Positions 17,863-26,566 of a stretch of 64,000 nt of DNA are shown here, piece by piece. The notes under the pieces are model-generated. The model made no database searches and was not told the origin of the DNA. It saw only the letters and a program-made list of their open reading frames with translations. Position numbers and translations under genes: made by a program. Position 1 is the stretch's first letter. The number at the start of each line of letters is the position of its first letter. Source of the stretch: Bradyrhizobium sp. AUGA SZCCT0176 (GTDB taxonomy: Bacteria > Pseudomonadota > Alphaproteobacteria > Rhizobiales > Xanthobacteraceae). The stretch covers positions 27,120 through 91,119 of the forward strand of contig NZ_JAFCMB010000022.1 of the NCBI RefSeq assembly GCF_018130145.1. Reading direction: 5' to 3'.

Positions 17863-18734
17863 GAACGCAACACCCTGCCGGCCACCGCGTCGAGCTTGCT
17901 GAGCAATGCGGGATCTCGCGCCTCCGGCGCCGTGATCAGCGCGGTATCAAGGGCCCGATCCGAGCCGATCGGACACGGTTCGTGCTCGCGCGGGAAATCC
18001 CTGGCAAGGCGCGCAACCAGGCCCTTGGCCTTTTCGGCATTCGAGTTCAGCACGCGAATGATGTCCTGAACCGTCACGGCGTCGTGCTGGGGATGCCAGC
18101 AATCGAAATCGGTAACCATCGCCACGCTGGCGTAACAGATCTCGGCCTCACGGGCGAGCTTGGCTTCCGGCATGTTGGTCATCCCGATCACCGAATAGCC
18201 CTGCGTCTTGTAGGTCAGGCTCTCGGCAAGGCTGGAGAACTGAGGGCCTTCCATACAGACATAGGTGCCGCCTTGCACGGCCGCGATGTCCTCGGCCTTG
18301 GCGGCCTCCGCCAAATGCACCAATAGACGCGGTGACACCGGATGAGCCATCGAGACATGGGCAACGCAGCCTCTGCCGAAGAATGAACTTTCGCGCTTGT
18401 GGGTGCGGTCCACGAATTGATCGACGAGCACGAATGTGCCGGGTGGCAGATCCTCCCGGAACGAACCACAGGCCGAGAGCGAAATCAGGTCGGTAACCCC
18501 TGCCCGTTTCAGGACGTCGATATTGGCGCGGTAGTTGATGTCCGAAGGCGACAGAACGTGCCCTTTGCCATGCCGGGGCAGAAATACGATCGGCAGCCCA
18601 GCGATGACACCATGCCTGACGGGCGCAGAAGCCTCACCCCAAGGGCTTTCGATCGCCTCGTCGCGGACATTTTCCAACCCCGGCAGATCGTAAATGCCGG
18701 ATCCGCCGATAATGCCAAGCACGGCATTCGTCAT
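17859..18734 (-). CDS. mtnP: S-methyl-5'-thioadenosine phosphorylase
   Basis: A 291-residue phosphorylase, splitting 5'-methylthioadenosine with phosphate into adenine and 5-methylthioribose-1-phosphate. Phosphate and ribose contacts are seen in GIIGGSGIYD (7-16), RHGKGHVLSPSDINYRAN (two blocks, 54-71) and EGPQFSSLAES (162-172). The TDFDCW motif (208-213) carries the Asp that favours adenine over guanine. The product is the substrate of the overlapping mtnA. The gene is divergent from the aldolase, sharing a 162-bp promoter region. Confidence 0.95.
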   Translation of the reverse strand: MTNAVLGIIGGSGIYDLPGLENVRDEAIESPWGEASAPVRHGVIAGLPIVFLPRHGKGHVLSPSDINYRANIDVLKRAGVTDLISLSACGSFREDLPPGTFVLVDQFVDRTHKRESSFFGRGCVAHVSMAHPVSPRLLVHLAEAAKAEDIAAVQGGTYVCMEGPQFSSLAESLTYKTQGYSVIGMTNMPEAKLAREAEICYASVAMVTDFDCWHPQHDAVTVQDIIRVLNSNAEKAKGLVARLARDFPREHEPCPIGSDRALDTALITAPEARDPALLSKLDAVAGRVLRS

Positions 18735-18896
18735 GATTGCTCCCAGAATGTTTCCCGGAGCGACCGCTCCGGCTTGTTCCCAGCACGCTTGGATGTTCGA
18801 CTATACTGCGACGCAATAATCAACCATTGTTCGCCTACTGCAAAGGCCCTCTGGCAGGGCTGGTGATTTGACGCTGCAGCGATCAGGAGAAAGTAG

Positions 18897-19547
18897 ATGT
18901 CGGCCACCAGCGAGCGGAAAAAGCGCCAGTCCATCATCGACGCCTGCCGCAGCATGAATGCGCTTGGCATTAATCAAGGCACGTCCGGGAATATCAGCCT
19001 GCGGCATGACACCGGCCTGCTGATCACGCCGACCAGCGTGCCCTATGAAACGATGCAGCCGGAGCAGATCGTGTTCATGGGTCTGGACGGTTCGTTCGAC
19101 GCGGCGCAGCGACCGTCGAGCGAGTGGCGGTTTCACCTCGACATTCTGAAGGCACGGCCCGAGGTCAACGCGGTGGTGCACGCGCATCCACCCTATTCGA
19201 CGATCCTCGCGATCATGGGTCTGGAAATCCCGCCGATCCATTACATGATCGCGGTCGCCGGCGGCGACACCATCCGCTGCGCGCCCTATGCGACGTTCGG
19301 CACGCAGGAACTGTCGGAACACGCCGTTCGGGCGCTCGAGGACCGCCTAGCCTGCCTGCTGGAGCATCACGGCATGATCGCCATCGGACCTTCGCTGTCG
19401 AAGGCAATGTGGCTTGCGGTGGAGGTCGAAGCGCTGGCGCGGCAATACCACGGCTGCCTTCAGATCGGCACGCCGCGCTTGCTGCCCAAAGCAGAGATCA
19501 AGAACGTTCTCGGCAGGATCGCTGGATACGGTCCTGCCGGGAAATAA
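18897..19547 (+). CDS. Class II aldolase/adducin family protein (Ald2-type)
   Basis: A 216-residue zinc-dependent class II aldolase of the fuculose-1-phosphate aldolase type. It has the phosphate-binding QGTSGNISLR (27-36), the acid/base Glu76 in SSEWRFH, and zinc ligands H95 and H97 (VVHAHPPYS) and H157 (LLEHHGM). AGGAGA precedes the ATG at 18897. Beside mtnP and mtnA it is best explained as the Ald2 aldolase of the dihydroxyacetone-phosphate shunt, cutting methylthioribulose-1-phosphate to dihydroxyacetone phosphate and 2-methylthioacetaldehyde. MtnB dehydratase belongs to the same fold, so a conventional salvage role is the main alternative; no mtnC or mtnD partner is visible. Confidence 0.85.
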   Translation: MSATSERKKRQSIIDACRSMNALGINQGTSGNISLRHDTGLLITPTSVPYETMQPEQIVFMGLDGSFDAAQRPSSEWRFHLDILKARPEVNAVVHAHPPYSTILAIMGLEIPPIHYMIAVAGGDTIRCAPYATFGTQELSEHAVRALEDRLACLLEHHGMIAIGPSLSKAMWLAVEVEALARQYHGCLQIGTPRLLPKAEIKNVLGRIAGYGPAGK

Positions 19548-19562
19548 CGCGCTACGGCAGGC

Positions 19563-20549
19563 TTACTTCGCCACGAAACCGGCTTCGTTCATCAGCGAGG
19601 TGTTGAGCTTGTCATCCTCCTCGAGGAACTTCACCATGTCCTTGCCGGTTAGGAAGATCGGCTTCAGCGCCTGCTTTTCCATGTATTCCTTGTACTCTGC
19701 GGTCTGCGTCACCTTCTGGAACAGATCGACATAGAACGCCTGTTGGTCCGGCGTGACCTTGCCCGGCAGGAACATCGCGCGCAGCATCAGATACTGCACG
19801 TCGAGCCCTTCTTCCTTGCAGGTCGGGATATCGTTCCAGGATTGCGTCTCGGTGACCTTGGTCTTGTAGGCGATACGCTCCTTGTCGAACACGCACAGCG
19901 CGCGGACCTGGCCGGCGCGCCAGACCTCGAGATTTTCGGACGGATTGTTGACGTTGGATTCGGTGTGGTTGCCAACCAGTTGCGTCGCGGCTTCGCCGCC
20001 GGATTTGTACGGCAGATAGGAGAACTTCGCGCCTGTCCTCTGCTCCATGAACACGGTGAGCACGTGATCCTCGCGCTTGGAGCCGGTGCCGCCCATCTTG
20101 AACGGCGAACTCGCAGCCTTGGCGGCCGCAACGAATTCCTTGACGGTTTTCGGTCCGGCGGCATTGTCCCACAGCACGAACTGATCGAGCGCAACCACCG
20201 ACACCGGCGTGAGATCGCGCCAATTGAAGGGAATCTTCGCCGACAACGGCAGCATGTAGATCAGCGAATAGGCGATCAGCACCTTGTTGGGGTCGCCGTC
20301 GCTGGATTTCATATACATCAACGCCTCGGCGCCGGAGGCTCCGCCCTTGAGCGAGACCACGATCGGCTGCTTCATCAAATTATTCTTCTGGATTGCCGCC
20401 TGCATCATCCGAGCCATCTGGTCGGAGGCGCCGCCGGCACCTGCTGCGACCACGATTTCAACCGGTTTGGTCGGCTCCCAGGCAGCGAACGCCGGTACGC
20501 TGACGATCATGGCCGCCAAGGCGGCCGTGGCTTTCAGAATCTGTCCCAC
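19563..20549 (-). CDS. tctC: Tripartite tricarboxylate transporter binding protein (TctC/Bug)
   Basis: A 328-residue periplasmic binding protein with a signal peptide cleaved near AFA-AWEPTKPVE. It has the Bug opening motif VEIVVAAGAGGASDQMARMM and the PFKMGGTGSKREDHV region in the ligand site. It is probably the partner of TctA/TctB at 14525-16603, the only such pair in the window. Its 3' end is 15 bp from the convergent aldolase stop. The ligand is unknown; the position around mtnA/mtnP suggests a link to the methylthio shunt, as an inference. Confidence 0.88.
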   Translation of the reverse strand: MGQILKATAALAAMIVSVPAFAAWEPTKPVEIVVAAGAGGASDQMARMMQAAIQKNNLMKQPIVVSLKGGASGAEALMYMKSSDGDPNKVLIAYSLIYMLPLSAKIPFNWRDLTPVSVVALDQFVLWDNAAGPKTVKEFVAAAKAASSPFKMGGTGSKREDHVLTVFMEQRTGAKFSYLPYKSGGEAATQLVGNHTESNVNNPSENLEVWRAGQVRALCVFDKERIAYKTKVTETQSWNDIPTCKEEGLDVQYLMLRAMFLPGKVTPDQQAFYVDLFQKVTQTAEYKEYMEKQALKPIFLTGKDMVKFLEEDDKLNTSLMNEAGFVAK

Positions 20550-20734
20550 GTGTTTCTTCCCTATGTCTTTGTTTTAATTATAGAAACGCAAACACACACG
20601 GTACCATTGTGCGGATTTAACAACGCCAGTTCAAGTCGAACCGGCCCACGCTGCCTATGACTTTCGCATGAGCCGAGCAAACCAGGTTCGCGACGATACG
20701 GAAACCCAATCGTGATTGAAGCTAGGCCCGAACC

Positions 20735-21532
20735 CTATTTGCCCTTCCAGTTCGGCGTACGCTTGTTGAGGAAGGCATCCATTCCCTCGCGAAAATCCTC
20801 GCTCATGTAGGCGCGCAGGATCAGATCCCGGCCTTCCTCGCGCGACAAAGTGCGGCGGATACGAAGCACCGCTTCCTTGGCGGTTTCCATCGTGATCGGC
20901 GCATGACCAGCAACGAGCTTGGCGGTTTCATCGGCGCGGCGCTGCAGCGTCGGAACGTCAGGGACGACCTCGTTGAGCAGACCGAGTGACAGCGCCTCGG
21001 GCGCCTCGATCAACCGCGCCGTGAAAATCAGGTCCTTGGTCCGTGCCGGCCCGACCAACGCAACAACCCGGCTGATGTTGGACATCGACAGGCAGTTGCC
21101 CAGCGTGCGCGCGATGGGAAAGCCGATGCGCGTCGTTGCGGTGCCGATCCGGATATCGCAGCAGGCGGCAATCCCGGCGCCGCCACCGGTGCAGGCACCA
21201 GCAATGGCCGCAATCGTCGGCACCCGGACCTTCTCCAATGTGCCCAGCACGCGGTCGATCCGCTCCTCATATTCGAGTGCGTCTTCCGCGGTCTTGAAGG
21301 CACGGAACTGCGAAATGTCGGTACCCGATGCGAACGCCTTTTCCCCCGTGCCGGTCAGGATCATGGCCTTGATCGAGCGATCCTGGTTGACGCTCTCGCA
21401 GATCGCCGCCATCTGCTCATACATCGCAAAGGTCAGCGCGTTTCGCGCCTGCGGCCGGTTGAACGTCAGCCGGGCGATACCGTCCTCGACGGAATAGAGC
21501 AGGTCTTCAGTTGCAGCTACCGGTGCGTTCAT
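20735..21532 (-). CDS. Enoyl-CoA hydratase/isomerase family protein
   Basis: A 265-residue crotonase-fold protein. It has YSVEDGIARLTFNRPQARNALTF, the oxyanion-hole strands (KAFASGTDISQF near 66-77 and ACTGGGAGIAACCDIRIG near 105-122), and the FREGMDAFLNKRTPNWKGK C-terminus typical of enoyl-CoA hydratases. The ATG at 21532 is chosen from the MNAPVAATEDLLYS start with a purine-rich ribosome site; the longer frame overlaps the upstream gene. It lies 37 bp downstream of the serine-glyoxylate aminotransferase gene on the same strand. Acyl-CoA substrate unknown. Confidence 0.88.
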   Translation of the reverse strand: MNAPVAATEDLLYSVEDGIARLTFNRPQARNALTFAMYEQMAAICESVNQDRSIKAMILTGTGEKAFASGTDISQFRAFKTAEDALEYEERIDRVLGTLEKVRVPTIAAIAGACTGGGAGIAACCDIRIGTATTRIGFPIARTLGNCLSMSNISRVVALVGPARTKDLIFTARLIEAPEALSLGLLNEVVPDVPTLQRRADETAKLVAGHAPITMETAKEAVLRIRRTLSREEGRDLILRAYMSEDFREGMDAFLNKRTPNWKGK

Positions 21533-21569
21533 CGCAGTTCTTTCCGTTCTTTTCGTTGTTGGGACCGGT

Positions 21570-22769
21570 TCAGGCGACGGCGATCTTTGGAATGGAAACC
21601 ACATCGCGTCCCTTGAGCACTTCCATCGCCGCCAGCACTCCCCCGCCTCGATGCGGCACCTTCGCGAGATCGAGACCCATTTCGACGCCCGACAGCGTGC
21701 CCATCAGCATCAGATCGTTGAAATGGCCGATATGGCCGATCCGGAACACCTTGCCCTTGATCTTGTTGAGGCCGGTGCCGAGCGACATGTCGAAGTTTTC
21801 CAGCACCACTTTGCGGAAATTGTCGGCGTCATGGCCATCCGGCATCACCACGCCAGTCAGCGCCGGCGAATGTGCGCCCTGTTCCTGGCACTGCGTTTCC
21901 AGGCCCCACGCCTTGATGGCCGCACGCGTCGCAGCGCTGTGGCGCTTGTGGCGCGCGAAGACGTTTTCCAGCCCCTCTTCCTCGAGCATCTTGACCGCTT
22001 CGCGCAGCCCGAACAGCAGATTGGTTGCCGGCGTGTAGGGCCAGGTGCCCGCCTTGTTGATCGCGATGACTTCCTGCCAGTCCCAATAGGAACGCATGGC
22101 CGGATTGGCCTTCGCGACCGCGAGCGCCTTTTCCGACACCGCGTTGAAGCCGAGACCCGGCGGCAGCATCAGTCCCTTCTGTGACCCTGCGACCGACACG
22201 TCGATGCCCCAGGCGTCGTGCTCATATTCCAGTGAGCCGAGACCGGAAATGGTGTCGACCATCAGCAATGCCGGGTGTTTGACACGATCGAGGATCTTGC
22301 GGACTTCGAGCGGATAGGTCACGCAGGCGGTCGATGTCTCGTTGTGGACGACGCACACGGCCTTAATCTTGTGCGCCTTGTCGGCCGACAACCGCGCCTC
22401 GATTTGTTCGAGATCGGCGCCGTGGCGCCAGTCACCGGGCATGAAATCCACGTCAAGCTTGAATTTCTCGGCGATGCCGCGCCACAGCACGGCAAACTGC
22501 CCCGTCTCCGCCATCAGCACCTTGTCGCCGGGCTGCAACGTATTGACGAGGGCTGCCTCCCAGGCACCGGTGCCCGACGACGGGTAGATGATCACGGGCT
22601 GCTTGGTGCGGAACACCCGCTGCATGGCCGCCAGCACCGCGTGGCCGATCTCGGCGAATTCGGGACCCCGATGATCCATGGTTGGCATGTCCATGGCGCG
22701 CAGCACCCGGTCCGGTACATTGGTCGGTCCCGGAATCTGCAGAAAATGCCGTCCAGAGTGCACAGTCAT
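21570..22769 (-). CDS. sgaA: Serine-glyoxylate aminotransferase
   Basis: A 399-residue class V PLP-dependent aminotransferase that makes glycine and hydroxypyruvate from serine and glyoxylate. It closely follows the known Hyphomicrobium enzyme: IPGPTNVPDRVLRAM (12-26), SSGTGAWEAAL, VVHNETSTACVTYPL, the PLP lysine K198 in VAGSQKGLMLPPGLGF, and KVFRIGHIGHFNDLMLMGTL near the end. The ATG at 22769 follows GGAAGGACG. It diverges from an FAD/Fe-S dehydrogenase plus glcG, genes that fit glycolate or 2-hydroxyacid oxidation to glyoxylate, so the locus looks like a glyoxylate-handling module. Confidence 0.93.
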   Translation of the reverse strand: MTVHSGRHFLQIPGPTNVPDRVLRAMDMPTMDHRGPEFAEIGHAVLAAMQRVFRTKQPVIIYPSSGTGAWEAALVNTLQPGDKVLMAETGQFAVLWRGIAEKFKLDVDFMPGDWRHGADLEQIEARLSADKAHKIKAVCVVHNETSTACVTYPLEVRKILDRVKHPALLMVDTISGLGSLEYEHDAWGIDVSVAGSQKGLMLPPGLGFNAVSEKALAVAKANPAMRSYWDWQEVIAINKAGTWPYTPATNLLFGLREAVKMLEEEGLENVFARHKRHSAATRAAIKAWGLETQCQEQGAHSPALTGVVMPDGHDADNFRKVVLENFDMSLGTGLNKIKGKVFRIGHIGHFNDLMLMGTLSGVEMGLDLAKVPHRGGGVLAAMEVLKGRDVVSIPKIAVA

Positions 22770-22949
22770 GGGGCGTCCTTCCCGGTCTTGTCTTACGAGT
22801 ATTGGCTTCACGAGCCGCTCGAATATCACTATTCGGCGGGCTTGTCCCCCGCCCGGCGGGGCCCGTCAATGCCCAAGAAGCGGGGCTTTGCCTTGCCAAG
22901 GCGGACCCCGGCAGGCAAGACACTGACGTTCACTCACGAGACCAAGGCA

Positions 22950-25900
22950 ATGGCGGCAACAGGGGCCGAAAAGTCACAAAATTCGGCTGAAAACAGCGCC
23001 CTCGCCGTGCGTCTTGCTCGCGAGATTACCGGCGACGTCTTCTTTGACGCGTTCAACCGCGGCCGCTACGCGACCGACGCATCGTTCTACCAGATGATGC
23101 CCCTTGGCGTCGTGGTCCCCCGGACCATGGACGAGGCGTTGCGGAGCCTGGCCATCGCAAAGGATGCCGGCCGAATCGTCACCCCGCGCGGCGGCGGCAC
23201 CTCGCAATGCGGCCAGACCGTCAATGAGGGGATCGTCGTCGACTTTTCCAAACATCTGAACCGTGTCCTCTCGCTCGATGTCGAAAATCGCACCTGCGTT
23301 GTCGAACCCGGCATCGTGCTCGACGACCTCAACCGCCAACTCAAGAAGCACGGGCTGTGGTTTCCGGTCGACGTCTCGACGGCGTCGCGCGCCACCATCG
23401 GCGGCATGGCCGGCAATAATTCCTGCGGCGGACGCTCGCTCCGCTACGGCACCATGCGCGACAATACGCTGTCGATGGATGCGGCCCTGGCCGACGGCAC
23501 GCTGCTGCATTTTGGCGAGGTGCCGCGCGATCTCGCGCGCGTGAATTCACCAGATAGCGGGCTCGCGCTGTTTCGCGACATGCTCGATCTCGCCAAGCGC
23601 GAGGCAGCCGAGATCGCCGAAAGATTTCCGCAAGTGCAGCGCCGCGTCGGCGGTTACAATCTCGACGCGCTGGTACCGCGCAACGCGGCGAACAACATGG
23701 CGCACCTGCTGGTAGGCTCCGAAGGCACGCTGGCCTTCACCACGCAGGTCGAGCTCAAGCTATGGCCGATCATCCGCAACAAGGTGCTGGGCGTCTGTCA
23801 TTTCGGCAACTTCTATGAGGCGATGGACGCGGCCCAGCATCTGGTAAAACTCCGCCCGATTGCAGTCGAACTGGTCGATCGCACCATGATCGCGCTGGGC
23901 CGCGAGATCGCGATGTTCCAGCCAATCATCAGCACCGCCGTACGCGGCAACCCCGATGCGGTGCTGATCGTGGAATTCGCCGAGGAAGATCAGGCTGAAA
24001 ACCACCGCCGCCTGAAGCAGCTCGGCGAGCTGATGGCCGATCTCGGCTTCGGTTGGGACAAGCCGCAGCGCAAATGGGGCGGCGTGGTCGAAGTCACAGA
24101 ACCCGCGCTGCAGACCGGCATCGCCGACTTCCGCGCCGCGGGCCTCAATGTCATGATGTCGATGAAGCAGGAGGGCAAGCCGGTCTCCTTTGTCGAGGAC
24201 TGCGCGGTGCCGCTGCCGCATCTTGCCGACTATACCGAACGCCTCAACGGCATTTTTGAAAAGCACGGCACCCGCGGCACCATGTATGCGCACGCCTCCG
24301 AAGGCTGCCTTCATGTGCGTCCTGTGCTCAATCTGAAGCTGGAGAAGGATGTCAAGGCGATGCGCGCCATCGCCGAAGAGACCTTCGAGATGGTGCGCGA
24401 ATACAAGGGCTCGCACTCCGGCGAGCACGGTGACGGCCTGGTCCGCTCCGAATTCCATGAAGCGATGTTCGGTTCGCGCATCGTTGCCGATTTCAGGGAG
24501 GTCAAGCATCGCTTCGACCCGGACAATGTCCTCAATCCCGGCAAGATCGTCGATCCGCCCAAAATGGACGACCGCTCGCTGTTTCGCTATCCGCCCGATT
24601 ATCGTATCGGCGAACTGAAAACGGCGCTTGATTGGTCGGCTTATCCCGGCGCCGGCGGCGGCTTCCAGGGGGCCGTCGAGATGTGCAACAACAACGGCGC
24701 CTGCCGGAAGCTCGAAGGCGGCGTGATGTGTCCGTCCTACCGTGCGACCCGCAACGAGAAGGACGTCACCCGCGGCCGCGCCAATACGCTGCGACTGGCG
24801 ATCTCCGGTCAACTCGGACCGAACGCGCTGGCTTCCGACGAGATGATGGACACGCTGAAACTCTGCGTCTCCTGCAAGGCCTGCCGCCACGAGTGCCCGA
24901 CCGGCGTGGACATGGCCAAGATGAAGATCGAGGTGCTGGCGGCACGCGCGGCAACGCATGGGCTTTCACTGCGCGATCGGCTGGTGGGGTACCTGCCTCG
25001 CTATGCCGGCCTCGCGGCCCGCTTCGCTCCGCTCGCCAATTGGCGCAATGGCAGCCCGTTGCTGCGCAAGCTGTTGGAAAAATTCGCCGGCATCAGTGCG
25101 CAACGCGCCCTGCCCGCATTCCGCCGCGATGTGTTCCGAACCGATGCCGAGGCCTTCGGGCCGGAGAGTGGCCGCGAAGTCGTGCTGTTCGCCGATACGT
25201 TCAACCGTGCCTATGAGCGGGAAAATCTCGATGCCGCGCTGCGCGTGCTGGTCGAAGGCGGATACCGCGTCCACATTCCAAAACCGGCAGACCACGCGCG
25301 GCCGCTGTGCTGCGGGCGTACGTTCCTCTCTGCTGGTCTGGTTGATCAAGCGCGAGCCGAATTGGACCGGCTGGTGGCAACCTATGCGCCGTTCGCCGCG
25401 CGCGGCGTTCCAATCGTCGGACTGGAGCCGAGTTGTCTTCTGACGCTGCGCGATGAGCTGCTTTCCTTGCGCTCCGATAACGACGCCAAGAGCATTGGCA
25501 CGCATGCGCTGCTGTTCGAGGAATTCCTGGTTCGCGAGGCGGAGGCCGGCCGTCTGCGGCTGCCGCTTGGTTCGATGCCTGCCAAGGCGCTGGTTCACGG
25601 CCACTGCCATCAGAAATCATTTGGTGCGTTCAAGCCGGTCGAAAAAGCGCTTCGCCTCGTGCCCGACCTGAACGTCGAGATCATCGAGTCCAGTTGCTGC
25701 GGCATGGCCGGCGCCTTCGGCTATGGTGCCGACACCTATGAGGCTTCGATGCAAATGGCCGAACTCTCACTGCTGCCGGCCGTCCGCGGCGCCGACCAAG
25801 CCACACTGATCGTTGCCGATGGCACCTCGTGCCGGCATCAGATCAAGGATGGCAGCGGGCGATCCGCCCTTCACGTCGCACGCGTTCTGGCGATGAGCCT

Positions 25901-25961
25901 CGACCGCGCAAAGTCCAATTCACCTCTCTCCTCACATGCAAAGGAACCGATCCATGGCTGA
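22950..25961 (+). CDS. FAD- and Fe-S-containing 2-hydroxyacid dehydrogenase (YdiJ/GlcDF-like fusion)
   Basis: A 1003-residue protein joining a GlcD-like flavin half and a GlcF-like iron-sulfur half. The FAD-binding segment (about 45-280) includes TPRGGGTSQCGQTVNEG and TIGGMAGNNSCGG. The substrate-binding segment ends in SGEHGDGLVRSEFHE. Two 4Fe-4S clusters are indicated by CNNNGACRK...MCPSY (near 578) and LCVSCKACRHECPTG (near 637). Two CCG-type motifs follow, including GHCHQKS (near 884) and SSCCGMAGAFGYG (near 914). Length matches YdiJ-type D-2-hydroxyacid dehydrogenases. The ATG at 22950 is chosen because upstream codons are antisense to the aminotransferase gene. Electrons probably pass to quinone. 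Confidence 0.9.
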   Translation: MAATGAEKSQNSAENSALAVRLAREITGDVFFDAFNRGRYATDASFYQMMPLGVVVPRTMDEALRSLAIAKDAGRIVTPRGGGTSQCGQTVNEGIVVDFSKHLNRVLSLDVENRTCVVEPGIVLDDLNRQLKKHGLWFPVDVSTASRATIGGMAGNNSCGGRSLRYGTMRDNTLSMDAALADGTLLHFGEVPRDLARVNSPDSGLALFRDMLDLAKREAAEIAERFPQVQRRVGGYNLDALVPRNAANNMAHLLVGSEGTLAFTTQVELKLWPIIRNKVLGVCHFGNFYEAMDAAQHLVKLRPIAVELVDRTMIALGREIAMFQPIISTAVRGNPDAVLIVEFAEEDQAENHRRLKQLGELMADLGFGWDKPQRKWGGVVEVTEPALQTGIADFRAAGLNVMMSMKQEGKPVSFVEDCAVPLPHLADYTERLNGIFEKHGTRGTMYAHASEGCLHVRPVLNLKLEKDVKAMRAIAEETFEMVREYKGSHSGEHGDGLVRSEFHEAMFGSRIVADFREVKHRFDPDNVLNPGKIVDPPKMDDRSLFRYPPDYRIGELKTALDWSAYPGAGGGFQGAVEMCNNNGACRKLEGGVMCPSYRATRNEKDVTRGRANTLRLAISGQLGPNALASDEMMDTLKLCVSCKACRHECPTGVDMAKMKIEVLAARAATHGLSLRDRLVGYLPRYAGLAARFAPLANWRNGSPLLRKLLEKFAGISAQRALPAFRRDVFRTDAEAFGPESGREVVLFADTFNRAYERENLDAALRVLVEGGYRVHIPKPADHARPLCCGRTFLSAGLVDQARAELDRLVATYAPFAARGVPIVGLEPSCLLTLRDELLSLRSDNDAKSIGTHALLFEEFLVREAEAGRLRLPLGSMPAKALVHGHCHQKSFGAFKPVEKALRLVPDLNVEIIESSCCGMAGAFGYGADTYEASMQMAELSLLPAVRGADQATLIVADGTSCRHQIKDGSGRSALHVARVLAMSLDRAKSNSPLSSHAKEPIHG

Positions 25962-26382
25962 ACTCACGCTCGACGTCGCCCGTAAAATTCTAGATGCCGC
26001 GCTTGCCAAGGGCGTCGAGAAAAAACTGAAGCCGCTGGTCATCACCATTCTCGATGCACGCGGCTGCGTCAAAGTCACCGCGGCGCAGGACGGCACCAGC
26101 CTGATGCGGGCCGAAATCGCACACGGCAAGGCCTATGGCGCGCTGGCGCTGGGCATGGGCTCACGCGCGCTGTTCCAGCGGGCGCAGGAGCAGGCCTATT
26201 TCGTCAGCGCGATAAACACGATGGCGCAAGGCCGCCTTGTTCCGGTGCCCGGCGGGGTGCTGATCCAGGACGGCGGCGTTTTGCTCGGCGCTGTCGGTGT
26301 CAGCGGCGACACCTCGGACAATGATGAAGTCTGCGCCGTCGCGGGCATCGAGGCCGCTGGGCTTAAGGCCAACGCCGGATAA
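25954..26382 (+). CDS. glcG: GlcG/HbpS family heme-binding-like protein
   Basis: A 142-residue protein of the GlcG/HbpS family (KPLVITILDARGCVKVTAAQ and the closing GGVLIQDGGVLLGAVGVSGDTSDNDE). Family members accompany glycolate oxidase genes or bind heme; the exact role is unsettled. The ATG at 25954 follows AAGGAA and overlaps the dehydrogenase stop by 8 bp, so the two are translationally coupled. This supports a hydroxyacid-oxidation role for the pair. Confidence 0.88.
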   Translation: MAELTLDVARKILDAALAKGVEKKLKPLVITILDARGCVKVTAAQDGTSLMRAEIAHGKAYGALALGMGSRALFQRAQEQAYFVSAINTMAQGRLVPVPGGVLIQDGGVLLGAVGVSGDTSDNDEVCAVAGIEAAGLKANAG

Positions 26383-26566
26383 GTGCAGGCCGTCACAGGC
26401 CGAACACCATCCGAACGAGGCGTTCAGGAAGCGGCTTCTCAAAGCGCGCTCGATATTTGTTGCCGAAGCGCAACATGCCTGAAGCGATTGTCAAAACCCG
26501 CCCTGGCCGCATTGATCGGAGTTCCGACTCCGATACCATCGACTCATAATTAAGCAATTTCCTACG

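Noticed and set aside
18897..19547. Methylthioribulose-1-phosphate dehydratase (mtnB)
   Set aside because: Same fold, but no mtnC or mtnD neighbours; an aldolase role fits the context better. Kept as the main alternative.
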